This document shows, piece by piece, positions 57,901 through 64,000 of a DNA stretch of 64,000 nt (within the stretch, counting starts at the first letter, position 1; the number at the start of each line of letters is the position of its first letter). The position numbers and the translations under genes were made by a program. The notes beneath the pieces are model-generated. The model saw nothing but the letters and a program-made list of their open reading frames with translations, was not told the origin of the DNA and did not search any database. This DNA is from Polychytrium aggregatum (taxonomy: Eukaryota; Chytridiomycota; Chytridiomycetes; Polychytriales), in contig NW_026516225.1 in assembly GCF_025602895.1 (NCBI RefSeq), positions 124,001 through 188,000 of the forward strand, written 5' to 3'.

Positions 57901-58275
57901 GGTCGTGGTATCATTCAGGACTACCCAAAGGCTGTCAAGTGGTGGACCAGTGCCGCCAATCAGGGACATGCAAATGCCCAGTACAACCTCGGAATCTGTC
58001 ACTCCTTGGGTATCCGTGTCGCCAGAGACCACACTAAGGCATTCGAGTGGTTCACCAAGGCTGCCAATCAGGGGCATGCAAGAGCTCAGTACGGCCTCGG
58101 TTTCTGCTATGAGTATGGCAAAGGTGTATCCAAGAACATCGAGACTGCCCGATCGTGGATCCAAAAGGCGGCTGACCAGGGTCACGAAGCAGCAAAAATC
58201 GTACTCGAGCGTCTCGACAAAGTCCTGGCTCCCACTGCTTCCCCTTCGGATGTGCCTCCCATGAAGTCCCAATAG
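54966..58275 (+). CDS. Large protein kinase-like protein with many Sel1 repeats
   Basis: Two exons, 54966-54991 (MQELTYSD) and 55065-58275, join in phase for 1078 aa; the join restores the KPLWWIPPEAVT segment that parallels the kinase at 35 kb. The kinase domain (about 20-290) has GNGDFGVVY, VAVKK, HGDLKPSN, APEI and CWHQQPEQRPAF, but the metal-binding DFG is DFD (VIADFDAS), so activity is uncertain. A Pro/Lys-rich linker with a possible nuclear signal (KKRPR) follows. Then come about fifteen Sel1-like repeats of the form A(Q)xNLGxCYxxGxGVxxDxxKAxxWxxKAAxQG. They begin after a spacer module (YHWPCKHLTTVCRFNGFGT) shared with two other genes. No signal peptide or membrane span. Likely cytosolic scaffold or signalling kinase; partner unknown. 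Confidence 0.85.
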
Positions 58276-58977
58276 GCACTTCTGCGAAAGACTACGGTGT
58301 GCTGATGGCCCAGGCGTTCCCTGTCCGAACAGCAAACAGCTCGACGAGGGACTGAACCAATGCATCCTCTGCCTCCTCCGCGAACTCGAGTCCTTCCAAG
58401 CTTGAAACCAAAGGCAGAGGGCTATTCAGGCGAGAGACAGCGGCCAATGTTAATGACATTTGGCTTGGAGCGTCGACTGCCTTGCCACGTAGTCACTGAG
58501 GGTGCAGTATGCTGGTCAAGACTTGAATTGGCTGTTTGGTGTCAGTTCGACTTGTGTTCGTGCATCGGGATACCTTGGAGCTATCGGTCATGAGTCGCCT
58601 TCCCACACTCGGTGGATAACGTCCGGCTGCGTGTGTCATCCGATCGGCAAACACGGGGCAAGATGGGGGTATGAAACCTCCTCGTGAGAGGACAAGCTGT
58701 CCGATCTCATCCCCTTACATCCCAGATTACGAATTCCGGTTCAAGTGGAAGAAAAGATGTCTGGAGCGAGGAGGTCGTGTGGAGTTATAAACGACATGCT
58801 GTGACCTCAGCACCAGTCTCGGACAACGACCTCGGACTCGGGGACACACCATTCCCAACGACCAGCAGGAGAGGCAACCCTCTCTTCACACCAAGCAGAA
58901 TGCCAGGCAGAGATGGAGCGACTGGGGCGCTGAGAGGCATGAGGCCCTCGTCTCTCGCTCTGCTTCGGCCATGCCGC
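58276..58977. other. Intergenic region, kinase gene to LINE fragment
   Basis: About 700 bp. No gene seen. The part next to 58978 is presumably the 3' untranslated end of the LINE, but no poly(A) tail or target duplication is visible. Confidence 0.45.
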
Positions 58978-60058
58978 CTATCGCCTGGGGGGTTTCCACC
59001 CCGCCTTGGCGATGATCAGCGTCTTGAACACTCTTCGGAGTGTTCGCCACAGGAGATGGACATCCGGGTCTTGCCAGTTGAACCTTCTCATGCCATCCAG
59101 CTCGTAGTAACCCACTACGTTCGTCAGGTCCAGGAGCTTATCGATCGGACCGACCTTTTCGTGGCCGCTTTCTTGCCACTCGGGGTGCCGCAGCTTGAGC
59201 TCGTCCACTATCCGTTGCCACGAGCCGCCTCTTCCGACGCAGCTCTGGGTGTGGGTCCGGCACATCGCGACGAACTCTCCTCGGCTCTTCGTGCAGGAGA
59301 CACACAGCCGATAGTGGCCATACGGGTGTCCGGGGAAGGCACCGAGGGTCCATCTTACCATCATGTTGTGATAGTATCGATCTCTCTTGGGCCCTCGCTC
59401 GGCCCACAGTCCCGACATGGTCGTCGTCATGGTGCGGGCCGAGGTCAGCTCCTTTGACCTGTCGAAGCCTTGCTCGTCATCGATGTGAATCTGCAGCTTG
59501 ACTGGTGGCCCTGGGAGCTGGTAGTAGCCATTCCTGAACAGCTCCTTCATCGGGTAGTCCGGCTGGCACTGCTCTTTCAGCACGATCAGCTGCCGCCAGT
59601 ACTCGTCGAGGTAGAACTGGGAGCCGAGGGATGCATCCATCAGGCTGGGCTGGGTGCGGGAATATCTCAACACCATCGAGACCATCTTGTCGTTGTGGTC
59701 CAGACGGTCTTCCCAGACGGCTCGGTTCTGGAGGGCCAGCTGTTTGAGGCGGTTGGGCAGGGTGATGAGTCCGCATCCGAGGTGCATCGCTCCGTAGGAC
59801 GTGTTCCGCACCACTCTGAAGAGTCGGGTCAGACAGTGCATCTGTGCTCGTCTGAGTATCACGGCTTGTTGCTTCGTGAGCACTTCGAGAGTCAATCCAT
59901 ACTCGAGCATGGGCCGGACGAATGTCTTGAACACCCTCGTCACTGTCTTGGCCATCAATGTTGACCATGGCACGCCGCATATGCCGAATCAAGGGAAGGT
60001 GATCTTGGCGTTGGAGAATGCTGATGGCTTGTTGTCAGCTTTCTTAAGCAGCATGTAG
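58978..60058 (-). mobile_element. 5'-truncated LINE (non-LTR retrotransposon), reverse transcriptase C-terminus
   Basis: The minus strand encodes the region after the polymerase core: KTFVRPMLEYGLTL (the family's FIRPxLEYG thumb motif), FRVVRNTSYGAMHLGCGLITL and a terminal domain with a Cys/His cluster (CVSCTKSRGEFVAMCRTHTQSC). It ends with TAA/TGA-free frame up to the stop before 58978. An in-frame TGA near 59990 separates it from a few further codons (GYMLLKKADNKPSAF). The catalytic FADD-type motif and any endonuclease are missing. It is a dead 5'-truncated copy, typical of LINE insertion. A 65-bp relic of the same family lies at 34.9 kb. Confidence 0.8.
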
Positions 60059-60333
60059 CCATGACGGTCTGGATGGTGCTCAGATTATCACTACCCAAGT
60101 TTGGCAGCAAGCTTACTACTACCGAGTCGTTCGATGGTTCTGTCGGTCGATCAGTATCGGCAAGTGTTCAATGGGACAGCACTGATTTGAATCCTGGATA
60201 TATTTAGTATCAAATACAACATTGCTCGCGATGGGCCTTGGTAAAGTGACTTCTTTGTTTGGTTTAACTTGCATGTTCACTGTTGTGGCGTGGATGTATG
60301 AAAGATGAGCGACGGGGGGCATCGGTGCCAAGG

Positions 60334-61845
60334 CTACTTGGCGAGTTCTTTGAGGCGATCGATGGCACTGTCGAGTCCTTGGTCGGCGGACTTGCGGAAC
60401 CAGAGGATGGCGACGTCGATGTCCTGAGGGACACCAAAGCCATTCTCGTGGCAGTCACCAAGGGAGTTTTGTCCATATCGATTGCATTGATCGGCCGACT
60501 TGCGATACCATTCGGCTGCCTTGGTGTAGTCTTTGGTGACTCCGGTTCCATAATAATAGCAATTTCCAACCATCATCTGTCCATAAGAGTTGCCTTGGAT
60601 GGCCGACTTGCTCAGCCACTCGAATGCCCTCTCTTGGTCAATCAACACTCCCCTGCCACTACAGTATATTCCTCCAATCCACAGCTGACTGTCACTGTGG
60701 CCGTCGTTGGCGAGCTGCTCAAAGATGTCCGCGGCTTTCTTTCCGTTCGCTGCAGTTCCGAATCCCTGGAACAGACACACGGCCATGAGATGCTTGCAGA
60801 GCCAGTCATGTTCCGATCCAAGCTGGCACAGATTGAAGAAGTGGCTGGCCACGGGAGACTTGGTAGAGTCCAGATACAAGCCAACCTGACTCTCGGCCTC
60901 TCCGAGCTTGAACTCAGCCGATTTGTTATCTCGGATGATCTTGACACCCTGCTGTTCGTCTCGCTCTGTGCCACGGCCGAGATAGTGCATCCAGCCGACC
61001 ATGTGAGTGGCGATGGGTTGGATTACTGAATCGGTGGAGTTGGTGCTGACTTCCTGCCAGTGGTTAAAGGCATCGACGTCGCTCTGTTCGACACCGTGGC
61101 CGATGAATGAGAACCAGCCACGGAGGAACACGATGTGGAGTCGACCGCTGTCGCTGCCCTGGTCGGCAACCTTTGAGTACCATTCGATGGCAATGCCATA
61201 GTCTTGTTCGACACCTTCACCACTCTCATAGCATCGACCGAGGACGACTTGGGCCTGAGGCATTCCACGTTCGGCCAGACTGCGATACAACTCGACGGCC
61301 TTGGTGTGATCTTGGTCAGCACCGAGCCCATTGCGATAGCAGTCAGCCAGGTGGAACTTTGCCATCGTGTGGTCGGCTTCGGCCGCTGCTTTGAAGAGGT
61401 GGAAGATTTCCATTTGTGCTTTTCTCCGCTCGGGCCAGCTGATTTTTGGCTGGCCAGCGAGTTCAACTTGGAGGATTCTAGCCAAGAAGTACGCGGCGGC
61501 GCTACAGCCCTGGTCGGCTTGATCTTCGAGCCAGTATCGGTCGGTTGTCTCTTGATCCTCGCAATGCATCGAGATGGCGATCTGGTCGCTCGGTGTGAGG
61601 CCGATCCGCAGCTGTCCGTCTGGATTGAGTAGCTCCATACTCTGGCACCAGGTGTGGAAGCGAGCCAGCTTGGAACTCAGGAGTGGGCGGGCACGCTTGC
61701 ACACTCGGAGGAGGGTCTTGATGGTGCTGTGATCGAGAGCGAGTTGGAAGCTGTCGTTGCAGCAGATGATGGTGAAGATGTCTGGGTTGTGGTCGTCGAT
61801 GTCCAGTCGAACCGTGTCGGTTGAGGGATGGACACTGGCAGCCAT
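60334..61845 (-). CDS. Sel1-repeat protein with CNDSF-type N-terminal module
   Basis: 503 aa in one exon, ATG at 61845. The first ~80 residues (DIFTIICCNDSFQLALDHSTI through TLLRVCKRARPLLSSKLARF) form a helical module that resembles the N-terminus of the LRR protein at 31.4 kb and is otherwise unknown to me. Eight or more Sel1-like repeats follow (HLADCYRNGLGADQDHTKAVELY; VLGRCYESGEGVEQDYGIAIEWY; NCYYYGTGVTKDYTKAAEWY; CHENGFGVPQDIDVAILWF). In the middle is the FFNLCQLGSEHDWLCKHLMA module shared with both kinase-Sel1 proteins. It lacks a kinase domain. Probably an adaptor; the Sel1 fold is a protein-interaction scaffold in known members. Confidence 0.8.
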   Translation of the reverse strand: MAASVHPSTDTVRLDIDDHNPDIFTIICCNDSFQLALDHSTIKTLLRVCKRARPLLSSKLARFHTWCQSMELLNPDGQLRIGLTPSDQIAISMHCEDQETTDRYWLEDQADQGCSAAAYFLARILQVELAGQPKISWPERRKAQMEIFHLFKAAAEADHTMAKFHLADCYRNGLGADQDHTKAVELYRSLAERGMPQAQVVLGRCYESGEGVEQDYGIAIEWYSKVADQGSDSGRLHIVFLRGWFSFIGHGVEQSDVDAFNHWQEVSTNSTDSVIQPIATHMVGWMHYLGRGTERDEQQGVKIIRDNKSAEFKLGEAESQVGLYLDSTKSPVASHFFNLCQLGSEHDWLCKHLMAVCLFQGFGTAANGKKAADIFEQLANDGHSDSQLWIGGIYCSGRGVLIDQERAFEWLSKSAIQGNSYGQMMVGNCYYYGTGVTKDYTKAAEWYRKSADQCNRYGQNSLGDCHENGFGVPQDIDVAILWFRKSADQGLDSAIDRLKELAK

Positions 61846-61975
61846 GATGCACGATGTGTGGATTGAGTGGATTGTGATGAGAGTTCAATGATGATGTCCA
61901 GATGATGACGAGACGATGCGAGATGGAAAGAGACGAGGTGGGTGGACAGGAGACAGAGGGAAGTTGCGGCGAAGC

Positions 61976-62020
61976 AAGCCGAACCCTGGCAAGCCGAACC
62001 CTGGCAAGCCAAACCCTGGC
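61976..62020. repeat. 15-bp tandem repeat AAGCCGAACCCTGGC (x3)
   Basis: Three near-identical copies, about 130 bp upstream of the minus-strand Sel1 gene start. Confidence 0.9.
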
Positions 62021-62448
62021 TGTCGAAGCCACACACACACAAGACTGGCTCGATCCGTTGGTTTGCTGGCTGGATTCGCTGTTCTCTGTACTGCCACATG
62101 CACTGCCACAGCCATCGAATATGGAATCGAACATGGAATCCAAGTGCGCATTCTACCATCCAAGGCCAGAAGCGCCTCTCCAATGACACCCCCATCTTTG
62201 CCATGTGCATGGTCATCCTCTCGGCACACCAGAGCCAATGCCAGTCCCTGTTCCTTCCCTGGACGTTTCACATCTCGGTACATCCACACTGATGCAACTC
62301 TCGCGTGATCTCGATTCTATGGGATTCTCAGCGAGAGCGAGCACACACCGGTAACCACCCAGATCTATGTGATGGACTGCTCGATCAGGGATCGCAAAGC
62401 GGCCAAAGAAGAATGCACTCTCGTCTTCCTGGCCATGTGGCCTCCTCA

Positions 62449-62707
62449 GCCATGTCGAATACGACAGAGGTGCGAGGGAGATGAGATTCGTGAGAACCGA
62501 TACAGAGGGAGATACACTTGTGGAATCCTTGTCCACAGAGCATGTAAAGTGGACACAGTGCCTTGCAGAGTGGAAGAGATGCACAGAAGCCATGAGAACA
62601 GGTCATTTGGAAGGGCACGTCGGCACCTTCCCCGCCAAGTCTTGCCGGGCATCCGCGATGGTGATGGTTGCCAGTCAAGTTGATGGAGCGACTCGATGGA
62701 CAAATTA
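62449..62707 (+). other. Gene-fragment family, copy B
   Basis: Reads HVEYDRGAREMRFVRTDTEG...STEHVKWTQCLAEWKRC and stays open to 62707. It is the second copy of the fragment at 37.55-37.7 kb. No family recognised. The stretch up to the tRNA has no clear gene. Confidence 0.45.
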
Positions 62708-63180
62708 ATTCCATTCTGGCTCGATTGATTCGCTCTGAGTCGGCACGCTCTCACCTCAAGTTGGGCGCGGTGCTTGGTCGCCTGTTGCGGTGCCCTCTCT
62801 GCTGCTGATCCTTGTACTCGACTCGAGTGTGTTCCTGTTCTGATACTGAATGCGCCCTATCCATCGCTCATCATGACCAAACGGGGTATCCAAGATCATT
62901 GGACGATTCGATTTTACTCGGTTCACTCAATGCCAAGAAACCGCGCGTTGTACGAGGCTGTTCCAAGAGCCCAAGTCATGTCGCCACAGGGGCTGCTCGC
63001 CAATGGAGATCAGCCATATGTGTTCATGACGAGCCCTCATATCCAAACAAGTGCCAACCAATGCAGGAGCCCAATCCCATGGCCTTCCGCCGAGAACTGT
63101 ATATCACATTCACTGTGATCAATCATTTCCTTCATTGTTAGAATCTAGATATTTTAACACAGTTTGACTGCCCACCACAA

Positions 63181-63252
63181 GGGGCCTTGGCGCAACGGTA
63201 GCGCGTCTGACTCCAGATCAGAAGGTTGTCGGTTCAAATCCGGCAGGCCTCA
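63181..63252 (+). tRNA. tRNA-Trp (anticodon CCA)
   Basis: A complete 72-nt cloverleaf can be folded by hand. The acceptor stem GGGGCCT/AGGCCTC has one G-U pair and discriminator A. The D arm is GCGC/GCGC, the anticodon stem TCTGA/TCAGA with loop CTCCAGA (anticodon CCA), the variable loop AGGTT, and the T arm GTCGG/CCGGC with loop TTCAAAT. The B box GGTTCAAATCC is perfect. No intron. Confidence 0.95.
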
Positions 63253-63606
63253 TATTTTGCACCATGCCCATATTTTTGTGTCGGCTGGCCATCGATCCGG
63301 CTCGATCCGCATCAACCCGGCTCGACTCTCGATTTCAAACTCTCCCCAGATCGTGTGATCGTGCTGGTTCGCCGCTCTGTCGACGATCCATCCCGCACTC
63401 GCTCTGAACGGCTGATCGAGCCCCGACTGGATCTTCGTCTGGTATGTCCCCACAGCTCCCTGAACTGATCGGCATCATAGATTCGGCTGCTGATATCGGT
63501 ATGCATCCCCCGTCGCGCGGACTCTGATTCTGCCTTCCTCCGCCAGCATCCGCCAGCATCCGCCAGCATCCACCAGCATCCACCAGCATCTGCATCTCGT
63601 CTATCC
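63253..63606. promoter_or_regulatory. Spacer and promoter before ISD11
   Basis: About 350 bp between the tRNA and ISD11; no gene seen. The proximal part contains a 10-bp tandem repeat. Confidence 0.45.
63541..63590. repeat. 10-bp tandem repeat CGCCAGCATC (x5)
   Basis: Five copies (three CGCCAGCATC, two CACCAGCATC) ending 16 bp before the ISD11 start codon, hence probably 5' leader. Confidence 0.92.
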
Positions 63607-63894
63607 ATGTCGTCCGCAGCTCCTTCCCGAACCGCTGTCCTCTCGCTCTATCGGTCCTTCATCCGCACCGCGAAACAGTTCAAATCCTACAACTACTCGC
63701 AGTATGTCCAACGACGGGCCCGTGATACCTTCCGGGAGCACATGAACGAAACCGACGCCATCCGCATTGCGGCTCTCTACCAGCGCGGCATCTCCGATCT
63801 CGAGATCGCAAAGCGCCAGGCCTGGGTCAACTCGCACTTTGGATCAGGAAACCTGGTGGTCGAAAGCCAGCACCACCGTGTCCACCATGCCTGA
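63607..63894 (+). CDS. ISD11: LYR-motif protein ISD11 (LYRM4), Fe-S cluster assembly
   Basis: Mitochondrial matrix protein that stabilises the cysteine desulfurase Nfs1 and binds acyl carrier protein. Single exon, 95 aa, matching the family's usual length. The LYR motif is SLYRSFIR near residue 13. It is followed by AKQFKSYNYSQYVQRRARDTF, the phenylalanine of the FRE stretch and the C-terminal YQRGISDLEIAKRQAWVNSHF, all characteristic of ISD11 rather than other LYR proteins. No intron. The leader carries a 10-bp tandem repeat. Confidence 0.93.
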   Translation: MSSAAPSRTAVLSLYRSFIRTAKQFKSYNYSQYVQRRARDTFREHMNETDAIRIAALYQRGISDLEIAKRQAWVNSHFGSGNLVVESQHHRVHHA

Positions 63895-64000
63895 GTGACT
63901 CAGACCATCTGGCGCTGTTGGCCCAACACTTTTGCCAAAACTTGGTCTGCGGGCTCTGTCAAGCACAGGCGGAGCAGTGCTTCTGGTAGTCTCGGATGAG

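Larger units (their letters stand above)
61846..63180. other. Intergenic region with tandem repeat and gene fragment
   Basis: About 1.3 kb upstream of the Sel1 gene. Contents are the three-copy 15-bp repeat at 61976, an (AC)n run at 62031-62040 and the fragment family copy B. A further open stretch at 62874-63060 (MTKRGIQDHWTIRFYSVHSM) is protein-like but isolated. Confidence 0.45.

Noticed and set aside
1-64000. CRISPR arrays, bacterial operons, origins or ribosome binding sites
   Set aside because: Tandem repeats here have no unique spacers and the genes are spliced eukaryotic genes; prokaryotic features are not expected and none was seen.

Overview
This window looks like nuclear DNA from an early-diverging fungus, most likely a chytrid. 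The evidence for a fungus is a Zn2Cys6 plus fungal-specific transcription factor, an SNF1/AMPK beta subunit, an Sse1-type Hsp110, an OPT oligopeptide transporter and an intron-rich, GC-rich architecture with canonical GT-AG introns mostly around 60-350 nt. The chytrid placement is inference. It rests on TRAPPC11 (lost in many yeasts), a TIR-NB-ARC-TPR receptor, protein kinases fused to Sel1 repeats, and a Fanzor-type (eukaryotic TnpB-like) nuclease gene.

Layout, left to right. 0-1.6 kb: EFM5 (eEF1A lysine methyltransferase) with a 16-nt microexon. 1.87-5.58 kb: a degenerate mobile element bounded by an 11-bp inverted repeat, carrying a DD34E Tc1/IS630-type transposase and a Fanzor gene on the same strand. 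6-9.4 kb: splicing factor SYF1. 9.9-16.2 kb: TRAPPC11 in 17 exons. 16.7-20.9 kb (minus): a TIR-NB-ARC-TPR protein with a C-terminal membrane anchor. 21.6-24.8 kb: OPT transporter. 25.1-26.1 kb: F-box-like protein. 26.1-28.2 kb: gene-poor. 28.2-30.8 kb: SSE1. 31.4-41.8 kb: an accessory block with a frameshifted LRR protein, a LINE fragment, a kinase-Sel1 protein, a Fanzor relic, an unassigned multi-exon gene and an F-box gene. 42.2-53.7 kb: ordinary genes again, namely AMPK beta, a MARVEL-like membrane protein, a Zn2Cys6 regulator, mitochondrial thioredoxin, DIB1 and a small unknown. 54-62.7 kb: a second accessory block with a large kinase-Sel1 protein, a LINE 3' fragment, another Sel1 protein and a repeated gene fragment. 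63.2-63.9 kb: tRNA-Trp and ISD11.

Housekeeping genes (splicing: SYF1 and DIB1; trafficking: TRAPPC11; Fe-S assembly: ISD11; chaperone: SSE1; translation-factor methylation: EFM5) alternate with lineage-specific receptor, kinase and repeat genes and transposon debris. Exon coordinates quoted in the entries were worked out by hand from GT/AG sites, reading-phase continuity and protein-family expectation. Where they are given as complete, the coding lengths add up to whole codons. Nothing was checked by alignment or transcript data.
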